A DNA stretch of 64,000 bases from Streptomyces sp. NBC_00078 (GCF_026343335.1 NZ_JAPELX010000001.1:5022001-5086000); one strand, 5' to 3'. Shown: positions 23,894 through 32,972, counted from the first letter of the stretch. A program made the numbers and translations. The notes: generated by a model from the letters alone, not told the origin.

Positions 23894-25117
23894 TCAGACG
23901 AGCGACTTGATGGTTTTGTCCGCGTACCGCAGCGTCTCGTCGATGGCCTTGTCCATCTCGGGCAAAGCGTCGGGCTTTGCCGTGAGGAGAGCGCTGACGT
24001 TGATGCTGCTCACGGCGAGGAGGCATCCAGCCACGGTCAGGAACTCCTTGTACCGTTCCTGCCCCTCATGCCCGAGCGATTCCCAGTCCCGGGGCTCCGG
24101 CGGCAGACTTACCCTCCATTTCTCAAGGGCGTGGGTGCCGTGGACGCTGACGTACTCCATGATGGCCGGGGCACGATCCAGTACGTCGATCATCGCGTCG
24201 AAGCCTTGCTGTGACTGATCCAGAGCCGCCTCCGCAGCCTCGACCTCAGTTCGGAGACGCTCCTCCTCCTTCTTGTTCCGGCGCTGCCTCAAGACGTAGA
24301 AGCCGGCGGCCGCCAGCGCTGCTGCCGGGGCGGCGACCATGCCTGTGAGCAGGAGAGTTCCACCAGCCATGCCCGCACCGCCTGCAGCCAGCGTGCCTCC
24401 TCCCAGGAGGGCCAGAGTCGCGTTGGTCGCGGCAACCCCGGACAGCGTCGAGATAGCTGCTCCAGTGGAGGCGGTCCCGAACAACGCGGCGGCGGTGAAC
24501 GCACCGTAGGCCGCGGCGCCGCCGGCTGCTACCCCGGCCGCACCTCCAGCGGCGGCACCGCGGATCGCGTTGGCGATCCCGACGGACATGGCCTCGATAC
24601 GTATCGCGGTAGGGATCTCGCCCGTGCGCTCGATCTCCTCCTCACTCGGCCTCTCTGGCTCGGGCGCCCCGCTGATGCTCTCGGCCAGCTCCACAAACCT
24701 CAGGAAAAACTCGTCACGGGCAACATCATGGACATGGTTGAAGGCTTCCCCGTGTTCTTGGGTGATCTTCGACCGCTGGGCCGCCTTCTCGTTGATCTCG
24801 GCGTGACGTCTTTTCGTCTCTGCGACTTGGTCGCGCAACTTCACCGGCCGCTGGCCCCGCTGCCGAGCGAGAGACCTGGTTCGGTCCTCCGCCTCCTGCT
24901 TGAGTTGCTCGGGTGTCAGTTGGAACGCGAGGGCGATGGCGGCCAGACGGTGCTCCCCGGGGCTTACGAGCCCACGCTCGATCCGGGAGATCGAGACCGC
25001 GCCACCCTTCCCGTAATCGGCCCGCTCAGCCAACTCTTCCTGGGTCATAGAGGTCTTCTGGGCCTGGCGGTGCTCGCGGATCACGAGACCCATCGCCTCT
25101 GCGCTGAAATCATTCAT
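23894..25117 (-). CDS. XRE-HTH protein with a glycine-zipper membrane segment
   Basis: The 407-residue protein has an XRE domain at about 10-75 (MTQEELAERADYGKGGAVSI...), a charged coiled-coil-like region at 80-160, then about 100 residues rich in Gly and Ala (roughly 180-285) that include GAAAGGAAGVAAGGAAAYGA and LALLGGGTLAAGGAGMAGGT and end in VLRQRRNKK. This is a glycine-zipper hydrophobic hairpin likely to enter membranes. A soluble C-terminal domain follows. DNA binding fused to a pore-like or membrane-tethering module is unusual. I do not know the family. It overlaps the upstream 71-residue gene by 8 bases. Confidence 0.75.
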   Translation of the reverse strand: MNDFSAEAMGLVIREHRQAQKTSMTQEELAERADYGKGGAVSISRIERGLVSPGEHRLAAIALAFQLTPEQLKQEAEDRTRSLARQRGQRPVKLRDQVAETKRRHAEINEKAAQRSKITQEHGEAFNHVHDVARDEFFLRFVELAESISGAPEPERPSEEEIERTGEIPTAIRIEAMSVGIANAIRGAAAGGAAGVAAGGAAAYGAFTAAALFGTASTGAAISTLSGVAATNATLALLGGGTLAAGGAGMAGGTLLLTGMVAAPAAALAAAGFYVLRQRRNKKEEERLRTEVEAAEAALDQSQQGFDAMIDVLDRAPAIMEYVSVHGTHALEKWRVSLPPEPRDWESLGHEGQERYKEFLTVAGCLLAVSSINVSALLTAKPDALPEMDKAIDETLRYADKTIKSLV

Positions 25118-25325
25118 CGGTTCCGGTCCCTTTGGCCAGCGGGCTGTGGCGACGCCAGGAGGACTGAGCCTCACGTGCTAGCGCACCACCGGAGCGGAGA
25201 GCCTGGGCGCCGTCTTCCGCGAACCGCTTGGCCGCTTTGACAACGGCCGGGTCACGACGGACTTCGTCGGCGGCATGGATCCGGGCGGCAGCGAGGGCCA
25301 GGTGGTCGAGGTTGAGGCGAGACAT
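25110..25325 (-). CDS. 71-residue basic helical protein
   Basis: The product begins MSRLNLDHLALAAARIHAAD and ends LAKGTGTDE. It is helical and mildly basic, with no recognised motif. GAAAGG lies upstream of ATG 25325. Its 3' end overlaps the start of the glycine-zipper XRE gene by 8 bases, so both are made from one mRNA. A small partner or antitoxin role is possible from context. Confidence 0.65.
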   Translation of the reverse strand: MSRLNLDHLALAAARIHAADEVRRDPAVVKAAKRFAEDGAQALRSGGALAREAQSSWRRHSPLAKGTGTDE

Positions 25326-25384
25326 GGCAGTGGACCTTTCGTCGCTGATGGTGCTTGCGCGTGTGCAACATAGCGTCACTTAGT

Positions 25385-25399
25385 GTGCGGTGTCCGCAC
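25385..25399. promoter_or_regulatory. Candidate operator of the glycine-zipper XRE operon
   Basis: An inverted repeat with 6-base arms and a 3-base spacer (GTGCGG-TGT-CCGCAC) lies about 60 bases upstream of the 71-residue gene. XRE proteins commonly bind short palindromes at their own promoter, so autoregulation is a reasonable guess. Confidence 0.4.
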
Positions 25400-25466
25400 T
25401 ATGGCGACATTGACGGCAACGACGACACGCTCAGCTTCTGGGACCGCCTGAGCCGGAGGGGCTGGC

Positions 25467-25483
25467 GCAGCGCGTCACAGGTT
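25467..25483. repeat. 17-base direct repeat, copy 2
   Basis: GCAGCGCGTCACAGGTT repeats the segment at 23681-23697 with one mismatch, 1.8 kb away, on the other side of the glycine-zipper XRE operon. Confidence 0.4.
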
Positions 25484-25861
25484 CTTTGCCGGTTGCCTGT
25501 GACGGTGGGTGAGAGTCATACGGATCGGTCGAAGGCGTCGGGGCGGCGCGGGTGTTGAGTGTGGCGTTCGAGGTAGCGGGGCGTGTTCGGCGTCGGCGTC
25601 ATAGCGCCACCGGTAGGCGCGGGCCGTTCGTTTGTAGCGGACGGTGTAAGCGGTGATCTGTGTTTTCGATCGTCGCGGGAGGCGAAGTCGGAGTACGGCC
25701 TGTACGTCGGCTTCGTTGCCGACATCAGCCGGGCCGACTGCCTGCCTCAATGCGTAGTACTCGTGATTGAGCGAATTCCTCCCCGTCGTGCGGCATATCC
25801 CTGCCAGGATCAGACCCGTGACATACGTAGTGACTGTGGACGCCCACATCCCGGAGGGCAC
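25475..25861 (-). CDS. Doubtful minus-strand ORF
   Basis: A frame of 128 codons covers most of the gap between the XRE operon and the acidic protein gene. The middle part (SLNHEYYALRQAVGPADVGN, then TAYTVRYKRTARAYRWRYD) looks more protein-like than random, but the start region overlaps the plus-strand gene at 25818 and no Shine-Dalgarno is evident. It may be a decayed gene. Besides this and the repeat above, the gap 25400-25817 shows nothing clear. Confidence 0.25.
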   Translation of the reverse strand: MPSGMWASTVTTYVTGLILAGICRTTGRNSLNHEYYALRQAVGPADVGNEADVQAVLRLRLPRRSKTQITAYTVRYKRTARAYRWRYDADAEHAPLPRTPHSTPAPPRRLRPIRMTLTHRHRQPAKNL

Positions 25862-26960
25862 TCCGGAGATGGATCCACTTCAGCGCACTGGCGCCGTGGC
25901 GCTCATCGAGGACGGATTCGACTCGGTCGGGGCTATCGAGGGACCCGACGGCATGGAAGTCGATCTCCTCGACAGCATCGTGGCCGTCTACCCGGGCGGA
26001 GCGCTTCTGAAAGTTTTCGTGGATGCTCCGGCTCTGGAGTTCGCCGAGGAGGCCGTGCGCTCGGTCGTGAGTGAACTGCTGGAACGGTCCGAGCTGTTGG
26101 CTGACTGGCAGATCGAGCGATGTGAGGTCGAACTGCACCCGGAGCTCGCCCAGGAGAGTCTCGCCGCCGCCGACGGTCCCGATGCCCCGCCCGATGATGT
26201 GGCAGACCGTAAGGCTCGGCATACCGAGCGCCCCACGGCCGAGGACGACAGCGAGGGCTACGACGCCGAGGCGAAAGCTGAGGCGGTACGCGGTCAGATG
26301 CTGGCACTGGCAGATGAACTACGTTCCTTCTCGCCCGTGATGTTCGGCGTCCTGGACGACGAAGACGACGAGGAGGAAGACGGCGACACCGAGTTCGCTG
26401 TCTCGCCGGAGGACGCCAAACTCGCTGCCGGTGCCTTGGTGTACGCGACGGACATCCTGGTGGACGAGCTGTTCCAAGACGTGCAGACTCTGACGGAGGA
26501 GGACACCACCGCTGCGGAGTGCGACGGTCCCCTGTGGCACTTCGAGGATCTTCCCGAGCGGTACGCCCTCCAGTACGACGCCCGTTTCGCCCGCCGCTTC
26601 CTTGTGACGGTGATCGCCATGACCACCCGCTTCACGGATGGCAGCTTCCAGCAGCTGAGCTGCGTCGCCGAGGAGCTCGCGCTGAAGCTGTTGTTGAACG
26701 AGACGAACGTGAGCCTGGAGACTTTCGGGCTGCTCGACGACGGTGTCTCGGCCGCGCTCGACTCGTTCGCCGACAACGTCTACGAGGACATGGACCACGA
26801 GTGGCTCTATGACGACTCCATGGACGGCATCGACGAGAGCGCCGTCGGAGCGGCTCTTGGTGTCGCGCCGATGGCGTTCAAGGCGTGGTTCACTCCGTTC
26901 AACGAGGGAAGGTACGTCCACCCGTCCGCGGCTGATGAGCCAGAGGGTGCGGCGCAGTGA
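25818..26960 (+). CDS. Acidic protein of unknown function
   Basis: The 380-residue protein has an N-terminal alpha/beta part (TYVVTVDAHIPEGTPEMDPL) that includes an FVDAPALEFAEEAVRSVVSE helix, a disordered acidic linker at about 120-200 with VLDDEDDEEEDGD, and a helical C-terminal domain. The whole protein is strongly acidic, which could mimic DNA or favour binding to basic proteins. I do not recognise it. The start GTG 25818 has AGGA 9 bases upstream. It faces the restriction-methylation gene 84 bases away. An immunity or modulatory partner role is possible but not shown. Confidence 0.72.
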   Translation: MTYVVTVDAHIPEGTPEMDPLQRTGAVALIEDGFDSVGAIEGPDGMEVDLLDSIVAVYPGGALLKVFVDAPALEFAEEAVRSVVSELLERSELLADWQIERCEVELHPELAQESLAAADGPDAPPDDVADRKARHTERPTAEDDSEGYDAEAKAEAVRGQMLALADELRSFSPVMFGVLDDEDDEEEDGDTEFAVSPEDAKLAAGALVYATDILVDELFQDVQTLTEEDTTAAECDGPLWHFEDLPERYALQYDARFARRFLVTVIAMTTRFTDGSFQQLSCVAEELALKLLLNETNVSLETFGLLDDGVSAALDSFADNVYEDMDHEWLYDDSMDGIDESAVGAALGVAPMAFKAWFTPFNEGRYVHPSAADEPEGAAQ

Positions 26961-27044
26961 GTCGTCCCGCTTCCTGAGGCTCCTTACGCAGGCTGGTTCT
27001 GCCGGAGCGACGGGCCCGACAGTAGAAACGGGCTGCTGTTTCGC

Positions 27045-30000
27045 TCACAGGTCGAATAGTGCGTCGCCCGCGTCCGATGTCGCCTTCAGCGCCTTGGTCG
27101 TCTCTGTGGGCACGGGAAGGACGCCCGCCGTGGTCAGATCTGCCACCGTGATCAGTTGGCCCGCGCACACCTCATTGAAGAGGTCGGCCTGTGCCGGCTC
27201 CCCCTGCACGAGCAGGCCGAGGACGTTCAGCAGCTCCAGCAGTTCCGTGGTCCATGAGGGAAGCCAGCGCCGAGCGAACTCATGGTCCAGTTCGAGGCGT
27301 CGCTTGCCGGCGGGGTTCCTTCGGCGGTAGCCGAACCATTTGTCGAGAACGTTCATCCCGGACACTTCGTACTCCCGGACCGCGAGAGGCACCGGACTGA
27401 TCCGTCCACTGCCGACCCACAGGTCCTGTGTCACGGGGTCGTACGCCAACTTCTCCGGCATGGCTTCCGTATCGTCCGGAATCTCCGCGACGCATCGGGG
27501 GCGGTCGCGTGGCAGCGATACCCTGCCGTACGGCCTCCCGGCTGTCTCGTCGGCATACCGCTCGCCGTAGGTGTGCAGCCACAGGACCCGCTGGCCGATG
27601 GCAACCGCCTGCTCCCACAGACAGAGGTCAGCGGTGAGGGGTATGCGCGGGCCAGGAACTTCGAGGTCTTCCTGGAATCGGGCCGTGTACTCCGGATGGG
27701 ACGCGAGTGCGGCAATGTAGGCCAGGAGGTCTTCAGCGACGACCGGTACTCCGAACCGCCTGGCGAGCAGGGGGAGTAGACCGGGCGTGACGTTGGGCAG
27801 CGTGCCGGCGGCGTTGCGGTAGAGAGGACGGGCGCAACCGCTGCGGTTGTTGAAATAGTCCATGTCGGGAATGAGGGCGCTGAAGACTAGCGCTGGCCCG
27901 TTGACCACCGGGTGGGCGTTCTGCTCGATGGTGTAGATCTGGCGGTCGCTGCGGACTCGCCAAAGGTCCGCCCTGCCTCGCTCCATCAATCGGCTGTCCG
28001 GCAGTACATATTGCCGGTCGAATGATCGGAATCCGATGCGTACCGTTTGAGGGCTTGTCCTGTGTTCGGCCGCGAGTGGTATCCGTTCGTGAGATGCGAC
28101 CCCTGGCAAGGGCGGAACATTGTCCGCAGGCGTTCGCTCACCAGAGTGTCCGAGCATCTCGGCGCGTCGCTCGGTATCCGCAGCGAGCAAGCGCTGCCAT
28201 CGCCTCTGAAGCGTCTCCTCATCCGGTGCATAGACCCACATCCGCCCAGGCGTGACGCCACGTGACGACCACGGCATCAGATCTCTCAGCTGCGGGCACG
28301 ACTCCCACAGGTCGCTGCCGGGCGGCAGGAAAGGATCCGTCTTGCCTGTGGCGCACCCGCGCCATTCGGAGTCGTCGAGCCTGAGGGCCGCCAGACGTTC
28401 GATCTTCTCGTCGCGGCGCCCGGCGACCTTGAGGTGCCTTACCTTTGCGGTCTGCTGCTCTGTCCGTGGCCTGGGGCTGTTCCGCCATCGTACGAAGATC
28501 GCGATGCACAGCTCCTGCGCGACCTCGGGGAATATGCGGGTCGCGACATCAGCTCGGTGGCCCTCCGGCGACAGGTCGATGATCCAGCCCTCGTCGGCCG
28601 TTTCACGCAGATAGCGCCGCATTCCGTCGAACGCCCGCCCTTTGAGCCATGCCTTAGGCGTGATCAGCGCGACCACGCCGAAAGGTACGTCGTCGTGTGC
28701 GTCGAAGACCTTCCAGGTGGCCCAACGCCAGAAGTAGACGTAGAGGTTGGCGATCTTCGACTCGTACCTGCCGTTACCGGGTTGCCGGAAGGCCCCCAGC
28801 GGGGCAGGGATGTCCGCCTCGGGTTCCCCTCGCTCCACCCACTTGCCCGCACCTCGTTTCACGGCGTCGTGGGGCGGGTTGCCCATGACGACCATGACAC
28901 GCTCGTCTCTCTTTACCTGGTTGGCCTGGCGGCGGGATTCTGCGAGTGCTCGGTAGGTGTGGGGGATCCAGTTGAACTCAGCCGTCGGGCTGTCCAGGGC
29001 ATCGGCCACCAACAGCCTGAGTCCCTGGGCGGGGGCCGCGGACCCGTACTTCTTGAGCATGGCGTGCATGCGCAGTTCTGCGACGGCGAACGGGCCGACC
29101 TGCATCTCGAAACCGACCAGTCGACGCCCCACCATCTCTCGCAGGCGGGGGCCCACCGCGCCTGGTCCCTCTTCTTCAGCGATGGTCTCGGCAGCGAGCT
29201 CCAGTGCCGACAGCAGGAAGGTGCCGGTGCCCATGGCCGGATCGACAAGGACCACATCAGGGGAGGCGAAGCCGGAAGGAATATGGAAGCCCTCCCGCCT
29301 CAGGACGTCCTCGACCAGCCGGGCCATGGCCGAGACGACGCCATGTGGTGTGTAGTACGAGCCTGTACGTATCCGCAGCTCAGGGTCGTAAATCTGAAGG
29401 AAGTGTTCGTAGAGCAGGAAGTAGGCATCGCCTGTTCCGTCGTCCAGCACGTCCCATCTGACCGCCCCGATGACACGGAGCAGTGTGTTGAGCGTGGTGG
29501 AGAGTCCCGCGACCGAGTCTCCGGCGAGGACATCCAGCGCCTGGCCCATAAGTGAGTGCTTCTTGCCCAGCTTCGCGGCGATACTGTGCATGGTCTCGCC
29601 CTCGAAGGTGATCTCCTCCACCCGAGCGAGCAGAAGCGCGAACACGACGGCTTGACCGTACTGTTCGATGAATTCGGCGTCGGTCGCCTCCGGGAACAGC
29701 AAGTGGCGCCAGTCCTTGGCCAGCTTTGTAAAGGCTGGCAGACGGCGTCGGCTCTTTTCCTGCGCGATCGCCTCACCGACCTCTTCCGACAGCAGTTGGC
29801 ACAGTCCTGCGACTGCTCGGATGAGCTGGCTCGTGGTGCGGGGCGTCTGCGGCTCCCAGGTCAGGAAGTCGTACAACACCCGCGCAAGCGCCCCGTCGGC
29901 GGGAGCAAGCCGGGCGCCGGAGGTGAGGACCGAGCCGCGCAGGTAGGCCACTTCTCCAACCTGTTGGCCCTGCTGGTGGACAGAAAACTCGTTGCCGTCA

Positions 30001-30365
30001 CAGAGCAGTACGTTGTTGAGCAGCCGTAGTTTCGCCCACTGCCCGGCGTTGCGGCCTGTGTAGACGGACGGGTCGGCCTGGGTGCCCGGCTTCTTGAGCT
30101 CGATGTAACCGACGAGAGCGCCGCCGACCTCAACCGCATAGTCAGGGCGGGCTCCCATGTCGACGAGCGGTACCTCGCCGATGAGGGTGACGTCCAGACC
30201 GAGGCCACGGCATACAGACCGGATCATGTTCTCTAGCGGTCCCCGGAGCTGGTCCTCCTGCCACCCGCTGCCTCTCAGCTTCGGCGTGACCTCCGCTCCA
30301 AACGCGGACACAGCGGCCTGGACTGCCTGTTCGAAGCTGTCATGGATCCTGCGTCGGGCACTCAT
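27045..30365 (-). CDS. Single-chain restriction-methylation enzyme (type ISP/IIG-like)
   Basis: The 1106-residue protein combines nuclease and methylase. The N-terminal domain has a PD-(D/E)xK signature: Asp75 in ARPDYAV and Glu89-x-Lys91 in YIELKKPG. An N6-adenine methylase domain follows with motif I DPAMGTGTF near 375 and motif IV as MGNPPHDA near 495; the usual NPPY/F has His in the last position. The C-terminal 450 residues resemble the type ISP target-recognition region (DLWESCPQL...). I see no DEAD-box helicase between nuclease and methylase, so it is shorter than LlaBIII-type ISP enzymes (about 1500-1600) and resembles type IIG. ATG 30365 follows a GGGGGATGGGG stretch. It is the last gene before the tRNA. 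Confidence 0.85.
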   Translation of the reverse strand: MSARRRIHDSFEQAVQAAVSAFGAEVTPKLRGSGWQEDQLRGPLENMIRSVCRGLGLDVTLIGEVPLVDMGARPDYAVEVGGALVGYIELKKPGTQADPSVYTGRNAGQWAKLRLLNNVLLCDGNEFSVHQQGQQVGEVAYLRGSVLTSGARLAPADGALARVLYDFLTWEPQTPRTTSQLIRAVAGLCQLLSEEVGEAIAQEKSRRRLPAFTKLAKDWRHLLFPEATDAEFIEQYGQAVVFALLLARVEEITFEGETMHSIAAKLGKKHSLMGQALDVLAGDSVAGLSTTLNTLLRVIGAVRWDVLDDGTGDAYFLLYEHFLQIYDPELRIRTGSYYTPHGVVSAMARLVEDVLRREGFHIPSGFASPDVVLVDPAMGTGTFLLSALELAAETIAEEEGPGAVGPRLREMVGRRLVGFEMQVGPFAVAELRMHAMLKKYGSAAPAQGLRLLVADALDSPTAEFNWIPHTYRALAESRRQANQVKRDERVMVVMGNPPHDAVKRGAGKWVERGEPEADIPAPLGAFRQPGNGRYESKIANLYVYFWRWATWKVFDAHDDVPFGVVALITPKAWLKGRAFDGMRRYLRETADEGWIIDLSPEGHRADVATRIFPEVAQELCIAIFVRWRNSPRPRTEQQTAKVRHLKVAGRRDEKIERLAALRLDDSEWRGCATGKTDPFLPPGSDLWESCPQLRDLMPWSSRGVTPGRMWVYAPDEETLQRRWQRLLAADTERRAEMLGHSGERTPADNVPPLPGVASHERIPLAAEHRTSPQTVRIGFRSFDRQYVLPDSRLMERGRADLWRVRSDRQIYTIEQNAHPVVNGPALVFSALIPDMDYFNNRSGCARPLYRNAAGTLPNVTPGLLPLLARRFGVPVVAEDLLAYIAALASHPEYTARFQEDLEVPGPRIPLTADLCLWEQAVAIGQRVLWLHTYGERYADETAGRPYGRVSLPRDRPRCVAEIPDDTEAMPEKLAYDPVTQDLWVGSGRISPVPLAVREYEVSGMNVLDKWFGYRRRNPAGKRRLELDHEFARRWLPSWTTELLELLNVLGLLVQGEPAQADLFNEVCAGQLITVADLTTAGVLPVPTETTKALKATSDAGDALFDL

Positions 30366-30878
30366 ACCGCCCCATCCCCCAAGGCGGGCAGATCCGGCCG
30401 ACGTCAGGTCGGTGCGGCTATCTGCCGCACCTTGCTCCCGTCGGGGTCGGACTTCATTCCGGCCCTCGCTGTTCCATGACCGTAGGAGGGGAGCGCGGGG
30501 CGCAAGGAGGGTGCATGCGAGGGCGCATGGAGGCGCGTATCCGCGCAATATGCGCCGATGCCGGACTGGAACTGAGGCGTTGGATGCGCCCGGTCAAGAC
30601 CGTCGCGAGGCAGCGGGCGGTTGTCCAGGGAGGTCGTCTGGTGTTCAGCCGGATTGCCGAGACGAATCAGAAGCACGACTCCCGAGCGCATGGCGCCCAG
30701 TTCACGAACGCGCACATGAGAGGGGTGTGGGGATGTGGTGGTCAGGTGGGTGCGGCTGCTGCTCGCTGGGAGACCCGGACCAAGATCTTCTCCCAGATTT
30801 CTCCCAAGCCATCTCCAGGAACCACTCAGGGACCCGACCCGCGATGCGGATCAGGCCCCTGACCTGGTGTTAAAGCTG
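30366..30878. other. Gene-poor segment between the restriction gene and the tRNA
   Basis: About 510 bases hold no gene I can support. A plus-strand frame at 30476-30862 exists but its composition is not convincing. The integration boundary should lie at its right end, where the tRNA-Pro 3' end begins. The restriction gene's promoter must lie at its left end. Confidence 0.4.
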
Positions 30879-30952
30879 TCGGGGTGGCGGGATTTGAACC
30901 CACGACCTCTTCGTCCCGAACGAAGCGCGCTGCCAAGCTGCGCTACACCCCG
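30879..30952 (-). tRNA. tRNA-Pro (anticodon CGG), probable integration site
   Basis: On the minus strand the sequence folds into a complete cloverleaf. The acceptor stem CGGGGTG (30952-30946) pairs with CACCCCG, followed by discriminator A. The anticodon arm is CTTCG-TTCGGGA-CGAAG, giving anticodon CGG, and the T-arm contains GGTTCAAATCC. The 3'-CCA is not encoded. The gene's 3' end faces the accessory region, the usual geometry for elements that integrate into tRNA genes and rebuild the 3' end. Confidence 0.95.
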
Positions 30953-30995
30953 ATTGTCGCTGCTGGTCCTACTCGTCGCGGCGACGTCGTTTACT

Positions 30996-31781
30996 TTAGC
31001 CCACCGGTGGCTGGAGACGAAATCCGGTTTTCCCGCGGTGGCGGACGGGGTTCGGGCGGGTGTGGTCGAGGGCCACCATGAGGACGGCGAGGGCGTAGAA
31101 GGCGAGGCCGAGGAGGAGGGCGTTGGCGAGGACGTTCTTGTAGCTGTGCAGGTCGACGTCCAGGAACGGGTAGAGATAGCGGCCCGGTGTTCCCGGCAGG
31201 ATCAGCTCGCCTCGGGCGAAGGAGAACAGCAGGTAGGCCAGGGGGTAGAGCAGCCACGTCGCCGCCCGGCGGAGGTGCAGGCGGCGACGGGGCGTCAGGA
31301 ACAGCCAGTCCAGCAGTGCCGCGATCGGGACCGCCGTGTGCAGGATCTGGTTGCTGATCCACTGCCAGCCGGCCGGGGGTGCCGCGCTGCTCGTCATGGA
31401 GAACGGGCTTGAGGCGCCTGCCAGGAGCAGGTGGTACACCAGCCCGGTGATGAAGATGTAGAGGAGCGTCGCGCCCGTCAGGGCGGAGGGGAGTGGACGG
31501 CGCGCCGACCAGGCGCGGCGGGCCGAGAGCACGAAGACCAGGGCCAGGAGGATGTTGCTCTGGATCGTGAAGTAGCTCAGCACACGGACGGGACTGCCGA
31601 GGAGCAGGTCGATCGTGACGCCCGCCGCTGCCATCAGGGCGACCAGCAGGCGGTATACGGCGGTGAGGGGGTGGCGTACGGGGGTCACCACCGCGGAGGC
31701 GGGGACGTGGGAGGGCAGCAGCGCGGGCACGCCGGGCAGGGCGGGGATGTCCGGGATGTCCCTTGGTATGGGGGCGGTCAT
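30996..31781 (-). CDS. Pr6Pr family integral membrane protein
   Basis: The 261-residue protein has about six transmembrane helices (for example LTAVYRLLVALMAAAGVTID, YFTIQSNILLALVFVL, GATLLYIFITGLVYHLLL). The motifs YFTIQSN, ISNQILHTAVP and YPFLDVD are those I associate with Pr6Pr/FAR-17a-like membrane proteins. Its function is not established. It is the first core-type gene right of the tRNA and is transcribed toward it. A Pro-rich N-terminal tail precedes the first helix. Confidence 0.8.
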   Translation of the reverse strand: MTAPIPRDIPDIPALPGVPALLPSHVPASAVVTPVRHPLTAVYRLLVALMAAAGVTIDLLLGSPVRVLSYFTIQSNILLALVFVLSARRAWSARRPLPSALTGATLLYIFITGLVYHLLLAGASSPFSMTSSAAPPAGWQWISNQILHTAVPIAALLDWLFLTPRRRLHLRRAATWLLYPLAYLLFSFARGELILPGTPGRYLYPFLDVDLHSYKNVLANALLLGLAFYALAVLMVALDHTRPNPVRHRGKTGFRLQPPVG

Positions 31782-31942
31782 GCCCTCAAGCTAGGCAATA
31801 GGGATATATGGGGCCATGCAGGCGGGCCGTGCGGGTTACGGCCCTCCCCTCACGCCGCAGCCGCGCACGTCACCCCGGAGTCGCACCGTCGCCCTGCCCG
31901 CGACCGCGGTCGCCCCACCCGTCCCCGCGTCACCGCCTCACC

Positions 31943-32878
31943 TCACCGCGCCTGCTCCCGGCTCACCAGCGTCAGCAGTGTCGCCTCCGGCGGGCAGGCG
32001 AACCGTACGGGTGTGTAGCGGTTCGTTCCGCAGCCCGCCGACACGTGGAGGTATGACGTGCGCCCCTCCGCCGTATGCCGGGACAGGCCCTTCACGCGCT
32101 GCGCGTCCAGGTCGCAGTTGGTGACCAGGGCACCGTAGAACGGGATGCAGAGCTGGCCGCCGTGTGTGTGGCCCGCGAGGACCAGGGGGTACGCGTCCGC
32201 GGTGAAGGAGTCCAGTACGCGCAGGTAGGGGGCATGGACGACGCCCATCGAGAAGTCCGCGGCGCCGGACGGGCCGCCCGCCACCTGCGTGTAGCGGTCC
32301 CGCTTGATGTGCGGATCGTCCAGGCCCGTCAGCTCCACCGAGACGCCCTCGACCTTGAGGGTGCCGCGCGTGTTCGTCAGGTCCAGCCAGCCCGCCGCGT
32401 CGAAACCGTCCCGCAGGTCCTCCCACGGGTTGTGGATCGCGCTGACCGCCGGCGGGTTGCCGTTCAGACCGTGCCGGCCCTGGGCCTTCTCCAGCAGGTA
32501 GCGGGCGGGGTTGCGGAGCTTGGGGCCGTAGTAGTCGTTGGACCCGAAGACGTATGCGCCCGGGAACTCCATCAGCGGGCCCAGCGCGTCCAGGACCTCC
32601 GGCACGCCCTCCGGGTCGGAGAGGTTGTCGCCCGTGTTGATCACGAAGTCGGGGCGCAGGCCGGCGAGCGAGCGCAGCCAGCGCTGCTTCTTGCGCTGCC
32701 CGCCGACCATGTGGATGTCGGAGACCTGAAGGATGCGCAGTGGGTGCATTCCGGTGGGCAGGACGGGGACCGTGACCCGTCGCAGGCGGAAGGAGCGGAC
32801 CTCGAAACCCGCCGCGTACACCACACCGGCGGCGCCGGCCGCCGCGATCCCCAGAGGTACTCCGTATCGAGCGCGCAT
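31943..32878 (-). CDS. Metallophosphoesterase
   Basis: The 311-residue enzyme has the calcineurin-like metal motifs in order: QVSDIHM near 50, VINTGDNLSD near 78, FGSNDYY near 112, VVHAP near 212, and AGHTHGGQ near 234. An N-terminal hydrophobic segment (GIAAAGAAGVVYAAGF) suggests a membrane anchor. The layout resembles YkuE-type phosphodiesterases. It lies 160 bases upstream of the membrane protein gene on the same strand and diverges from the yqeY-like gene. Confidence 0.88.
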   Translation of the reverse strand: MRARYGVPLGIAAAGAAGVVYAAGFEVRSFRLRRVTVPVLPTGMHPLRILQVSDIHMVGGQRKKQRWLRSLAGLRPDFVINTGDNLSDPEGVPEVLDALGPLMEFPGAYVFGSNDYYGPKLRNPARYLLEKAQGRHGLNGNPPAVSAIHNPWEDLRDGFDAAGWLDLTNTRGTLKVEGVSVELTGLDDPHIKRDRYTQVAGGPSGAADFSMGVVHAPYLRVLDSFTADAYPLVLAGHTHGGQLCIPFYGALVTNCDLDAQRVKGLSRHTAEGRTSYLHVSAGCGTNRYTPVRFACPPEATLLTLVSREQAR

Positions 32879-32972
32879 ACGTCCATCGTGTCAGACCCGG
32901 AAGGTCTCCCGAGCCCTACCGCCCTTTAAATGAACGGGCATCGGGCGTTGAGCACCTGCGACAATCAAACCC

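Noticed and set aside
30476..30862. Plus-strand frame of 128 codons before the tRNA
   Set aside because: No recognised domain, several rare-looking codons and no clear ribosome site. It may be chance.
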